Source: Actinomycetes bacterium (GTDB taxonomy: Bacteria > Actinomycetota > Coriobacteriia > Coriobacteriales > JAEZZM01). From it: 35,613 nucleotides of DNA. Under the pieces are notes generated by a model that was given only the letters and a program-made list of their open reading frames with translations, did not search any database and had not been told where the DNA came from. Positions 10,401 through 17,217 of the stretch are shown one piece after another (the first letter of the stretch is position 1; each line of letters opens with the position of its first letter). The DNA lies in contig JAEZZM010000008.1 of assembly GCA_023418575.1 (NCBI GenBank), forward strand, positions 1 to 35,613, in the 5' to 3' direction. A program made the translations under genes and the position numbers.

Positions 10401-10937
10401 CTTATCGGTCTCAAACTCAAGCCATGCACCACGTGAAGGAATAATTTTGGTGGTGTAAATTGTGCTATCTGAAGTTTTATCTCTCTCAGCAGAGAAGTAA
10501 ACACCAGGTGAGCGGACCAGCTGTGATACAACTACGCGCTCAGTACCATTGATAATAAAGGTACCACGCTCAGTCATGAGAGGGAAATCTCCCATGAACA
10601 CAACCTGCTCCTTCATTTCACCGGTCTCTTTGTTTACAAAGCGAACCTCGGTAAGAAGGGGGGCTTGATATGAGATATCTTTTTCTTTACACTCTTCTAC
10701 AGAGTGCTTTGGGTCTCCAAACTCATGATTACCAAAGGTAACCATCAAAGACTTTGAGCTGTTCTCAATGGGAGACATGTCCTGGAAGGTCTCATGAAGA
10801 CCATCTTTCATAAACCAGGCAAAGGACTCTTTTTGGATGGCGATAAGATTTGGCACATCCATAACCTCTGGAATTTTGCCAAAACTTCGACGATCACAAT
10901 AGAGACTTGGCTGTTGTGAGTTCAATGCGTTAGGCAC
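7434..10937 (-). CDS. rpoB: DNA-directed RNA polymerase subunit beta
   Basis: This 1167-residue subunit forms the active-centre cleft of RNA polymerase together with beta'. The rifampicin-binding region is clear near residues 380-415 (SQFMDQNNPLAGITHKRRLS), with the Asp, His and Ser positions most often mutated in resistant strains all in their normal state, so rifampicin sensitivity would be predicted. Further conserved blocks include GPNIGLIGSLA and GDKLSGRHGNKGVIS. The gene starts at GTG 10937, with AAGGAGG 9 nt upstream. A terminator after rplL and about 340 bp of intergenic DNA precede it, so it probably has its own promoter. The stop is 2 nt before rpoC. Confidence 0.97.
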   Translation of the reverse strand: MPNALNSQQPSLYCDRRSFGKIPEVMDVPNLIAIQKESFAWFMKDGLHETFQDMSPIENSSKSLMVTFGNHEFGDPKHSVEECKEKDISYQAPLLTEVRFVNKETGEMKEQVVFMGDFPLMTERGTFIINGTERVVVSQLVRSPGVYFSAERDKTSDSTIYTTKIIPSRGAWLEFETDKRDILSVRIDRRRKQPATLLLRALGVAETREEIIELLGSTDLVLRTLDRDTALTREDALIELYKRLRPGEPPTVEAARSMLEGLFFNPQRYDLAKVGRYKANKKLGLDIALDNLTLTREDVVASMRYIVNLHAGAPDHSVDDIDHFGNRRIRTVGELIQNQFRIGLSRMERVVRERMSSQNVDDITPQSLINIRPIVASIKEFFGSSQLSQFMDQNNPLAGITHKRRLSALGPGGLSRERAGMDVRDVHNSHYGRMCPIETPEGPNIGLIGSLATYARINPYGFIEAPYRRVLDGKVTDDIDYLTADEEERHVIAQANDYFDEKTRRFIERNPETGQWQDAQRVLARTKDFNGDFGEPAEVPVEEVDYMDVSPRQMVSIATALIPFLEHDDANRALMGSNMQRQAVPLLRPRSPLVGTGMEHRTAVDSGEILVAKNAGTVEYADANKVLVRRHDKKIDEYELPKYQRSNQSTCINHRPLVRTGQQIEAGDVIADGPSTERGELALGQNLIVAYMPWEGYNYEDAIVLSERVVSEDLLTSIHISKHEIDARDTKLGPEEITREIPNLSDDLSSNLDADGIIRIGAEVSAGDVLVGKVTPKGETELTAEERLLRAIFGEKAREVRDTSLKMPHGSYGRVIGIVRFSRDNGDELAPGVNELVRVYVAQRRKIQVGDKLSGRHGNKGVISRILPVEDMPYMADGTPIDIVLNPLGVPSRMNVGQLLETHLGWAARAGWNTEDESYIEGPFHVATPVFDGATEEEIAQVIELANKNLLAANREKCGKLARQELVPQLGSNGKMTLFDGRTGEKFREPITVGVHYTLKLGHMVDDKIHARSTGPYSLITQQPLGGKAQFGGQRFGEMEVWALYAYGASSVLQEILTIKSDDTAGRVKTYESIVKGENIPSSEVPESFKVLVKEMRSLALDVELVSRRAKSKASEEKDSFITPAHELHIQTKDEAADKSTLDALAKSLSELELDGELSVSADEDKE

Positions 10938-11277
10938 CAGGCGATTCCTCCTTCAGGAATAGGGGCGTGGCGGTAGCTTTGCCTCATATTTTTCTAATAT
11001 TGTTACCTATTTTTGGGCATAGCAAAGCTGCAGCTACAAGCGCTGCAACCATATAGAATAGTTTGTAAAATAGAATTAAGCAAGCAAAAAGCCTTGGAAA
11101 TAGACTATAATAGCAGAAATTACGTAAAAAAACTATAAGATTTGATCAATATTTTACAAGGATTTTTAAAAGAGTGTTGATTGCATATCTTAGAAGCAAA
11201 AAGCTGAGAGTCTAGCTTATAGCTTGGACCCTCAGCTTTTATCATGCCTTAAGTTAAATTAAAGCAGAGAAGATACC
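10938..11277. other. rplL-rpoB intergenic region
   Basis: These 340 bp contain no credible ORF. The rplL terminator occupies 11196-11241. On the minus strand two weak promoter candidates lie downstream of it: a TATTAT box near 11109, and a TTGCTT / TATTCT pair spaced 17 bp near 11056-11085. The remaining roughly 110 bp before rpoB form an untranslated leader in which I see no known motif. Confidence 0.45.
11196..11241 (-). terminator. Rho-independent terminator after rplL
   Basis: On the minus strand a long interrupted stem begins with GCTGAGGGTC and closes with GACTCTCAGC, followed by TTTTTGC. It separates the rplJ-rplL transcript from rpoBC. Confidence 0.75.
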
Positions 11278-11658
11278 TTATTTAAGGCTTACAGCTGCGC
11301 CAGCTTCCTCAAGCTTAGCCTTAGCTTCCTCTGCCTTGTCCTTAGGAGCACCCTCGAGAACAGGCTTAGGAGCACCCTCTACGAGTTCCTTAGCTTCCTT
11401 GAGGCCAAGACCAGCAAGATCCTTAACAACCTTGATTACGCCAATCTTATTGTCGCCAAAGCCCTCAAGAACTACGTCAAATGAGTCCTTCTCCTCAGCA
11501 GCAGGAGCGTCACCAGCAGGTGCAGCACCGCCAGCTACCATAACAGGAGCAGCAGCAGATACGCCAAATACTTCCTCAAGTTCCTTTACGAGCTCAGAAA
11601 GCTCAAGAGCGGGCATTTCTTTAAGGGCTTCGATGATCTCTTCACGAGTTACAGCCAT
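11278..11658 (-). CDS. rplL: 50S ribosomal protein L7/L12
   Basis: This 126-residue stalk protein recruits translation factors to the ribosome. The N-terminal dimerisation helix pair (residues 4-34), an Ala/Gly/Pro-rich hinge (about 35-57) and the conserved C-terminal domain (about 58-126, with KIGVIKVVKDLAGLGLKEAK) are all present. The length is normal. ATG 11658 has AAGGAG upstream. It is the second gene of the L10-L12 operon, about 150 bp after rplJ, and is followed by a strong terminator. Confidence 0.97.
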   Translation of the reverse strand: MAVTREEIIEALKEMPALELSELVKELEEVFGVSAAAPVMVAGGAAPAGDAPAAEEKDSFDVVLEGFGDNKIGVIKVVKDLAGLGLKEAKELVEGAPKPVLEGAPKDKAEEAKAKLEEAGAAVSLK

Positions 11659-11809
11659 GATAAATCTCCTTAATGTTCTACATTCACGCCGTTATAGTGA
11701 ATGGTTTTCTTCTTTTATGCTGCAGCCTTAATCATTGTTACTTTAAGCTGCATAATCTGACGCCATCTTATATGGCTATGCCGCAGCTGCCGCTGCAGGC
11801 AGTGCTGCA

Positions 11810-12328
11810 CTAGGCAGCATTCTTTTGGTCTGCAATTGCAGACACCACGCGTGCAAATGCCTCTGCGGGGCCATTGAGAACGCGTACAATCTTGGTTGCA
11901 GGATTTTGTAAGGTACCAAGAAGTTTTGCGATAAGCTCTTCGCGACTTGGAAGATCAGCAATTGCTTTAACCTGTTCTTCATTAACAACCTGGCCATCAG
12001 AAAGGCCACCCTTGATCTCAAGTACGGGATGAGTCTTAGCAAAGCTCTTAAGAGCCTTAGCTGCAGAAACTGGATCAGTCTCATAAAATACGCAGGCAGT
12101 TGGACCAACAAGCGCATCTACCTCTGGAAGGCTTTCCTCAGAAAGAGCACGCTTTACCAAGTTGTTCTTAAATACTGACATGCGAGCACCAGATTCTCTT
12201 AAGCTTCTGCGAAGCTCTTGAGACTCCTTAACTGAAAGACCTCTGTAGTTAACTACAAAGAATCCAGCGTTAGTTTTAAGAAGCTCTTGAATCTCTGCAA
12301 CTTGATCAATTTTAGCTTGTGTAGGCAT
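11810..12328 (-). CDS. rplJ: 50S ribosomal protein L10
   Basis: This 172-residue protein forms the base of the L7/L12 stalk on 23S rRNA and, with L12, feeds back on its own mRNA through the L10 leader. The N-terminal RNA-binding domain (residues 1-130) and the C-terminal helix that binds L12 dimers (about 135-170) fit the family. ATG 12328 follows AAAGGAGGTG, an optimal ribosome binding site. The gene is the first of the L10-L12 operon. In this genome it is separated from rplA by the inserted bacteriocin cassette and a truncated second rplA copy. Confidence 0.97.
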   Translation of the reverse strand: MPTQAKIDQVAEIQELLKTNAGFFVVNYRGLSVKESQELRRSLRESGARMSVFKNNLVKRALSEESLPEVDALVGPTACVFYETDPVSAAKALKSFAKTHPVLEIKGGLSDGQVVNEEQVKAIADLPSREELIAKLLGTLQNPATKIVRVLNGPAEAFARVVSAIADQKNAA

Positions 12329-12344
12329 AGTACACCTCCTTTTT

Positions 12345-12510
12345 TAGCTCAGGTGATCCCAGCAAAGTGTGGGCCGCAAAGCTAAACGACCCCCACTACT
12401 CAAAGAGCAGCGAGGGCCGTAATAATTCTTGATATATACGACCACCTCGGCAGGCGGGAAACCCTTTAAGAGACTATATGCCTCACCGGCTGTCTTTGGC
12501 AGCAGATCAC
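12345..12510 (-). ncRNA. L10 leader (autoregulatory 5' leader of rplJ-rplL)
   Basis: Read on the minus strand, the leader contains the conserved elements of the Rfam-type L10 leader: a CAAAGACAGC block (about 12490-12500), CTTAAA in the middle and the CCTGCCGAGG block (about 12445-12454), followed by a structured stretch up to the rplJ ribosome binding site. L10 or its complex with L12 is known to bind this structure and lower expression. The boundaries are approximate. Confidence 0.75.
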
Positions 12511-12519
12511 AGTTAGCGT

Positions 12520-12549
12520 GAAAAGAGCCCCAGCACTTGCTGGAGCTCT
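12520..12549 (-). terminator. Hairpin terminator or attenuator before the L10 leader
   Basis: On the minus strand, AGAGCTCCAGC pairs with GCTGGGGCTCT (11 bp, one U-G pair) around an AAGT loop and is followed by TTTTC. It lies just upstream of the L10 leader core. It would stop transcripts coming from the bacteriocin cassette and the truncated rplA copy; ancestrally it may have marked the end of the rplK-rplA unit. Confidence 0.7.
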
Positions 12550-12552
12550 AGT

Positions 12553-12581
12553 AGTATCTCAGATTTTATCAGATAACTCAA
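12553..12581 (-). promoter_or_regulatory. Candidate promoter for rplJ-rplL
   Basis: On the minus strand TTGAGT (12576-12581) and GATACT (12553-12558) are spaced 17 bp. An overlapping extended -10 (TGATAAAAT, 12563-12571) is an alternative. Both lie between the truncated rplA copy and the L10 leader. Neither is strong. Confidence 0.35.
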
Positions 12582-12618
12582 GATCTGAGTTTAGTAAGCA
12601 CAAAAACTGTACAAACTC

Positions 12619-12981
12619 TTAGTTATCCTCATCTGCTAAGAGGTTATGAACCTTGCTTTGGTCAAGAGCAACACCAGGTCCCATGGTTGAAGCAACGCTT
12701 ACAGACTTGATGTACTTACCTTTAGCACTAGCAGGCTTTACACGTAAAATTTCATCAAGAAGAGCGCCGTAATTCTCGGTAAGCTGCTCTGCACTAAATG
12801 AAACCTTTCCTAGAGGAACGTGGCAAATACCAAAGCGGTCTGCACGATACTCTACACGGCCTGCCTTGAGCTCTGAAACCATCTTAGCAACATCCATAGT
12901 TACCGTACCAAGCTTGGGGTTAGGCATAAGATTGCGAGGACCAAGGATCTTACCAAGACGTCCTACCTTAGCCATCATATC
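12619..12981 (-). pseudogene. Truncated second copy of rplA (3' half only)
   Basis: These 363 bp repeat the 3' half of rplA (residues about 117 to the end) and lack the whole 5' half. Outside the last few codons I count about seven mismatches against the intact gene at 17285-17644, most of them silent. The tails differ: this copy ends with VALDQSKVHNLLADEDN and the intact gene with VAFDQTKVHNLLAEEN. Homology stops abruptly at 12981, 28 bp after the ABC ATPase gene. An ATG at 12978 could start a 119-residue product, but no ribosome binding site is properly placed, and the fragment lacks the N-terminal half of both L1 domains. It is best read as a recombination scar. Confidence 0.9.
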
Positions 12982-13009
12982 ATTTCAGTTTCTTAGTTCA
13001 AACTCCTTT

Positions 13010-13762
13010 CTATCGAGAAACAATAACTTCATGTAAGCTACCATCAACAAGCTTAAACACTCTTGTTGCCTGCGATACGAAATCAAGGTCATGCGTGACT
13101 ACAACCACAGGGCATCCTTTTCTATGGATCTCTGCTAGGCAGCCCATTACATATCTTTTATTTTTCTCATCCAATGACCCCGTAGGCTCATCAGCCAATA
13201 GGATCTTATGAGGTTTAATCATCGCTCTGATTAGAGCGACTCTCTGTTGTTCTCCCCCCGAAAGTTCATATACTTTCTTATCTATAAGATGATTGATCTG
13301 CATATCTTCTAGCAAGTGCTCTAATTTTTCTTTGAAGCGCCCAGTTCCCTCTCTTCCATCTTTATTAAAAAGACTGTCAGACAAAATATCAGCATTCTTC
13401 TTTAAACTTAAGAACTTGAGCCCCAGATTCTCATTGATCAAATCTAAGTTCTGTCTCACAGTCAAGTTTTCTACCAGGGCAAAATTTTGAAATAGATATG
13501 AGATATATGACTTCCGAAGCTCTCTCGCGATTCTCTTGTTGCCCCATGGGTTATTTAATCCAAAGGCCATAACCTGACCTGAATCTGGAGCATCCAATAC
13601 TCCAATTATATTTAAGAGAGTTGATTTACCACTTCCGCTAGGTCCCATAATAACCGTATAATCACTTTGATTAATTGAGACAGAGACATCTTTCAATATA
13701 GGACGATCGCCGAATCCTTTATTTACGCCTTTTAATATAATACACTGCTGAGGCTTCATCAT
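13010..13762 (-). CDS. Lactococcin 972-type bacteriocin ABC transporter, ATP-binding protein
   Basis: This 250-residue ATPase probably powers export of, or immunity to, the bacteriocin encoded two genes upstream. Walker A (GPSGSGKST), the Q-loop (LFQNFALV), the signature (LSGGEQQR), Walker B (ILLADEPTGSLD) and the H-loop (VVTHD) are all intact, and the first half is MacB/LolD-like. A stretch of about 40 residues between Q-loop and signature (about 115-155) is longer than in LolD-type ATPases, as in the group known with lactococcin 972 systems. ATG 13762 has GGAG six bases upstream. The gene is last in the bacteriocin operon, and its stop lies 28 bp before the truncated rplA copy. Its partner membrane protein is the 734-residue gene upstream. 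Confidence 0.88.
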   Translation of the reverse strand: MMKPQQCIILKGVNKGFGDRPILKDVSVSINQSDYTVIMGPSGSGKSTLLNIIGVLDAPDSGQVMAFGLNNPWGNKRIARELRKSYISYLFQNFALVENLTVRQNLDLINENLGLKFLSLKKNADILSDSLFNKDGREGTGRFKEKLEHLLEDMQINHLIDKKVYELSGGEQQRVALIRAMIKPHKILLADEPTGSLDEKNKRYVMGCLAEIHRKGCPVVVVTHDLDFVSQATRVFKLVDGSLHEVIVSR

Positions 13763-13857
13763 GTTATCTCCTCTTCAAATGAACTTTTTCTACTATTTAG
13801 TTCTTGCCTACAGCAGACAAACATAAAATAGCAGCCGATACTCTACCGTTCTTATCT

Positions 13858-16062
13858 CTACTCTTTTAATATCAATAAAGTCTCATGGTCATTTGAGAGT
13901 TTAGATAAGATATAGGCTTTTTCTTTTGCTATAATTCCCAAGAACAAAGCTACAGCAACTACAGAATATACTAGAGCACTTCCTACAGTTATATATTGCG
14001 CTGCTCCAAAGTAATTTACCACAACAGCTCCAACTCCTAATCCTAAGAGCAATGACACCCCAATATAAACTTTAAGAGGTTTAACCCTTAAAACGCATTG
14101 GCTTTTTGTGCTGTGACCAAGAAAGTGTTTAACGCTATGTAGCTGTTTATTACTTTCCCAATAGTGTTCTCTGTCTATATAATTCATAAATCGATAGGCA
14201 CAAAACAAAATTACAGCTAACATAGTCACTAGTCCTAGCATGTAAACGTCTTCCTTCATCCTCTCCTTTGCCTGTTCATAAACAGATGTAACTGAAAGTA
14301 TAAATGGCTTAGTATGGGTGTTCTCTATGGTTTCATAAACATCAGTTAGCTCATAAATTCCTTCTTCAACCCTGGGGTGGAAGTACCCATTAACAAGTGC
14401 TGCCACTAAAAAGGAATCTGGGTTTTTTTCCAAAGTCTCACTGTTTTCTATTTCCAAAAGGACTAGATTCTTTAAATATGGTTGCAAAATCCCTAAGCTC
14501 GGGTTGAGTGTTGGAAGTTTTTGTAGAGGATCATAAGCTTCAGTTTTAATTACCAAACCTTGTATTATGAAAGTTTCCGAACCTTCTCGCGGCAAAACCT
14601 CTTTCTTATCAGTAGGATCCTGGGGTCTCTTTTTTATTCCTTTTACCTGTGAATTATAAGTACTAATGAGATCTTCGATAGTTTTATCTTTAATTTGCAA
14701 ACCCCTAGGATAGAAGAGCCTCAAATCATATTCAGTTTTGGCACTTTCAACATGGCTGCCACTATTAATTTTGCTTTCTACCCTTGACTTAGGACCATCT
14801 TGCTTAGGGTCTTCTTTTAAATAACTCATATAAGCACCATTAACATATGCGAAATTTGCTTCACTAGACTCTACACTATCTTTAAGAATGTTTGTTACCA
14901 AAGGAGCAAATAGCAAAGCTCCATTCTTGTCTAAACTTAGATACAAATCCATAAGCTTAGGTGCAATTATTTTACCGAAATAATCTGCTTCTTCATCGGC
15001 ACGTTCTGTCCAAGCCACATCCAAACTGAATATACTGCTAGTTCTACTCCAAACTGAAAATCCTGCGAACTCCGACCCCACTCTATTAACAAGACTTCCA
15101 GCATATATGGAAGCACCAAATGCAATAGCTAGGAAAACGTGAGCAAGGACTCTCGCTCCCTTTAAATAGATTACTTTTCCTTTTAGAAAATCTACAGAAT
15201 TGACGTCTTTCAATACAATATGGTTCACGATTAGACAGATAAACAGGATAAGGCACGATGCAATAACCACAGAAAATAAAACTTTACCCATCAAGTGCGC
15301 TACTAGATAAGCGTTATAGTAGAATACAGAAAAAATACCTAGAGCCACGATCGCTGAACTGAGAAAAGTAAAAAGTACCAACTTTGTTGCATAAATTGTA
15401 GCTAAGGTATTGATATCTTTGCCCATGAAGTCCAATAATGCATATTGCTTTAAGTTGGAAGCAAGATAAACGAAGTAACAAACTACGAAGAGTACAACAA
15501 TAAGAACAACGACGGAATAACCCATAATAGCCTGAACAAATCCTAAATTACTTTGATCTAAGTAAGTTGGATATAAGCGAAGCTGATTGTCATACGTAGC
15601 ACCTTCTTGCATCCGTTCCAATAGCATATTGATGTTGTTCTGACTTCCTGAAATCAAGATATCTTGAACGACATCTTTTGGATCTAATGCTGAGAAAGAC
15701 CCGAAACTTATGTCTTGCACTATTCCTTTCTGGATAATTCGGTCTTGTAATTCTACATAATATGGGAAAGTTTCACGGAAGTTATTTAAGTTGCTAATAT
15801 GTAAGAAAACATGCTTTTTGGAAAAGAATGATTCTCTTGGTACATTCTCAACATAAAGCACATTCAAATCAAGCTGGTGTAGCAAACTTTCAAAGGCGCC
15901 CAATTCCTCAGGTTTCTCTTGAAAAAAATCGGCAACGTTTAAAGTATATGGATACTCTGTCTTTATCTCATTTAATTGCTTATCATCCTCAAGAACCAGC
16001 AGAAAAGCCCATAGAGAAGTGAAGATAGTGAAAAGTAATATAACAATAAAACTTCTTTTCAT
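13858..16062 (-). CDS. Bacteriocin-associated integral membrane protein (lactococcin 972 system)
   Basis: This 734-residue protein matches the architecture of the large membrane proteins that accompany lactococcin 972 bacteriocins, thought to act as permease and/or immunity protein with the ATPase next door. Hydrophobic helices lie near residues 5-24, 175-200, 225-248, 259-284, 304-323, 608-629, 665-690 and 691-712. Two large extracytoplasmic regions (about 25-175 and 325-607) lie between them, an FtsX/MacB-like plan. The second large region is rich in charged residues. ATG 16062 is preceded by AAAGG six bases upstream and by AGGAGG further out; the latter lies in the 3' arm of a hairpin that separates this gene from the bacteriocin gene. 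The exact role of these proteins is unproven. Confidence 0.82.
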   Translation of the reverse strand: MKRSFIVILLFTIFTSLWAFLLVLEDDKQLNEIKTEYPYTLNVADFFQEKPEELGAFESLLHQLDLNVLYVENVPRESFFSKKHVFLHISNLNNFRETFPYYVELQDRIIQKGIVQDISFGSFSALDPKDVVQDILISGSQNNINMLLERMQEGATYDNQLRLYPTYLDQSNLGFVQAIMGYSVVVLIVVLFVVCYFVYLASNLKQYALLDFMGKDINTLATIYATKLVLFTFLSSAIVALGIFSVFYYNAYLVAHLMGKVLFSVVIASCLILFICLIVNHIVLKDVNSVDFLKGKVIYLKGARVLAHVFLAIAFGASIYAGSLVNRVGSEFAGFSVWSRTSSIFSLDVAWTERADEEADYFGKIIAPKLMDLYLSLDKNGALLFAPLVTNILKDSVESSEANFAYVNGAYMSYLKEDPKQDGPKSRVESKINSGSHVESAKTEYDLRLFYPRGLQIKDKTIEDLISTYNSQVKGIKKRPQDPTDKKEVLPREGSETFIIQGLVIKTEAYDPLQKLPTLNPSLGILQPYLKNLVLLEIENSETLEKNPDSFLVAALVNGYFHPRVEEGIYELTDVYETIENTHTKPFILSVTSVYEQAKERMKEDVYMLGLVTMLAVILFCAYRFMNYIDREHYWESNKQLHSVKHFLGHSTKSQCVLRVKPLKVYIGVSLLLGLGVGAVVVNYFGAAQYITVGSALVYSVVAVALFLGIIAKEKAYILSKLSNDHETLLILKE

Positions 16063-16074
16063 TTTGTGCCTTTC

Positions 16075-16104
16075 CTCCTGGAAGAGAGTTTTCTCTTCCA
16101 GGAG
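16075..16104 (-). promoter_or_regulatory. 13-bp hairpin between bacteriocin and membrane-protein genes
   Basis: A perfect 13-bp stem (CTCCTGGAAGAGA with TCTCTTCCAGGAG, four-base loop) ends 12 nt before the membrane-protein start. No T-run follows, so it is probably not a complete terminator. Its 3' arm contains AGGAG, part of a possible ribosome binding site. It may protect the bacteriocin mRNA 3' end or limit translation of the downstream gene. Confidence 0.75.
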
Positions 16105-16134
16105 ATTAGGTCGTCTACTAACTATTCTTGCAGA

Positions 16135-16563
16135 TTATTTCACATTCGCCCAAGCGTGATTTCCGTATAAGGCTTTCTCCCAAGAAGCGCTTGCTGTCTC
16201 GCCAGCGTCAATCCAACCAGATGTGCTTCTCTTACTGCCTTTACCTTGAACTGTAGTGCTATGAACCTTGCTATTATGCCAAAAGTGAGACCAAACATGC
16301 CTATCGTTTACACCGTGTCTCCACTCACCACCAAGGAAATCCTTTGGGCCACTATCATAGCTTGCCTTTGAAATAGCAAGGGGCGCATATCCCAGAGTAA
16401 AAGTGCTAGGGATTTTTACTTCATAACCCTCTTGAGGATCATAAGCCATTGTAGTGGGGTCTAAAGGACTGTTACCATAAGTAGTAGTTGAACCTAAGCC
16501 AGCTAAGGCACCGAAAATGAGAGTGGAACCAAAAACGAGAGTGGAAAGCAATAACTTCTTCAT
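16135..16563 (-). CDS. Lactococcin 972 family bacteriocin precursor
   Basis: The 142-residue precursor has a Sec signal peptide (residues 1 to about 22, ending in GALA), a spacer of about 55 residues, and a C-terminal domain of about 65 residues (78-142). That domain carries the family pattern: GGEWRHG, an aromatic/His-rich WSHFWH stretch, K-V-H-S-T-T-V, S-G-W, then AGETASAS and a GNHAW end. It has no cysteine, as expected. Lactococcin 972 itself is a 66-residue secreted peptide that binds lipid II and blocks septum formation; the same target here is an inference. ATG 16563 is chosen over TTG 16575, because GGAGG lies five bases before 16563 and would be coding otherwise. It is the first gene of the bacteriocin operon, with unusual repeats in its promoter region. 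Confidence 0.88.
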   Translation of the reverse strand: MKKLLLSTLVFGSTLIFGALAGLGSTTTYGNSPLDPTTMAYDPQEGYEVKIPSTFTLGYAPLAISKASYDSGPKDFLGGEWRHGVNDRHVWSHFWHNSKVHSTTVQGKGSKRSTSGWIDAGETASASWEKALYGNHAWANVK

Positions 16564-16614
16564 AATTACCTCCAATTGCGATGGCTATAGCTACAGTTAG
16601 TAGACTTAAATTTG

Positions 16615-16620
16615 ATTATA
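16615..16620 (-). promoter_or_regulatory. -10 box of the bacteriocin promoter
   Basis: A consensus TATAAT on the minus strand lies about 50 bp before the bacteriocin start codon. No acceptable -35 box is found 16-18 bp upstream, which suggests an activator-dependent promoter. Confidence 0.45.
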
Positions 16621-16659
16621 AACTGAAGACTACAGAAAGACGTATATAATGTGATCCTA

Positions 16660-16691
16660 CAAAAATTTTATATCACAAAAATTTTATATCA
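16660..16691. repeat. Two perfect 16-bp tandem repeats upstream of the bacteriocin promoter
   Basis: CAAAAATTTTATATCA occurs twice head to tail (16660-16675 and 16676-16691). The repeats lie about 40-71 bp upstream of the TATAAT box, where an activator would bind. The period of 16 bp is unlike a random AT-rich run. Confidence 0.8.
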
Positions 16692-16706
16692 TTGACTAAT
16701 GTCAAT
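16691..16706. promoter_or_regulatory. Palindrome in the divergent intergenic region
   Basis: ATTGAC-TAAT-GTCAAT is a perfect inverted repeat directly abutting the tandem repeats and lying between the bacteriocin gene and the divergent small ORF. It is a likely regulator-binding site for one or both genes. Confidence 0.45.
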
Positions 16707-16828
16707 ACAACGAAAAGCGTTTCTTTCGCATTTAAGCAATAAAAAGTACACTTATCTTGTATTAAATGTGTGCGATAAGCTAGTTGAATAAGACCTTTAT
16801 TTCCCGTAAGAATTGCCAGGAGTCATGC

Positions 16829-17194
16829 TTGTTCTTCAATGAAAAAGGAATCGAAAGATTGTGCAAGATAGTAGATCATATCTTAAAGGCCTCAACTCTC
16901 AAAATGATGCAAGCGACCGTTAAACACAACGATGCTCTCGAAAGTCTTAGGGTTCACGAACTTAATGATCTTATACGGGCTAATTTTATTACTGTATATA
17001 CGGAAGAAAATGGTGAGATTAACCTGAAGATAACTGAAGATAGCAAAATGGCTATAAAAGAATACTATGTAAACCGGACACACATTTTGTCCGAGTGTTT
17101 AAATTTAGTCCAAGATTTTAAAAGTATAAAAAGAGGTATCTACCTGCGTAGATACCTCAATCTCGAACACACATTTTGTCCTAAAAGCCAATAA
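16829..17194 (+). CDS. Hypothetical protein, possible winged-helix regulator of the bacteriocin cassette
   Basis: This is the only plus-strand ORF in the cassette, divergent from the bacteriocin gene. I place the start at TTG 16829 because AGGAG lies six bases before it (121 residues); an upstream in-frame TTG at 16784 has no ribosome binding site. The protein is basic and helical. Residues about 40-75 have the rhythm of a winged-helix domain (helix, 'LNDLIRANFITVY', beta wing, then 'LKITEDSKMAIKEYY'), so a regulator is possible, but I do not recognise a family. The last roughly 20 codons overlap a terminator hairpin that serves the opposite strand. No other gene in the cassette could supply regulation. 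Confidence 0.5.
   Translation: MFFNEKGIERLCKIVDHILKASTLKMMQATVKHNDALESLRVHELNDLIRANFITVYTEENGEINLKITEDSKMAIKEYYVNRTHILSECLNLVQDFKSIKRGIYLRRYLNLEHTFCPKSQ
17126..17158 (-). terminator. Strong terminator facing the rplK-rplA transcript
   Basis: On the minus strand GAGGTATCTAC pairs perfectly with GTAGATACCTC (11 bp, GCAG loop), followed by TTTTTATAC. It lies inside the 3' end of the plus-strand ORF but works for minus-strand transcripts leaving rplA. Confidence 0.8.
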
Positions 17195-17217
17195 TGACCA
17201 TATTCCCTTGATCTATA

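Noticed and set aside
11776..12117. Minus-strand ORF of 113 codons
   Set aside because: It overlaps rplJ in another frame and has a low-complexity Leu-rich translation; rplJ is unambiguous.
12619..12978. Truncated rplA as a functional short L1
   Set aside because: It lacks the N-terminal half of both L1 domains and has no well-placed ribosome binding site.
16784..16828. Upstream TTG 16784 as start of the divergent ORF
   Set aside because: No ribosome binding site precedes it, whereas TTG 16829 has AGGAG at the right distance.
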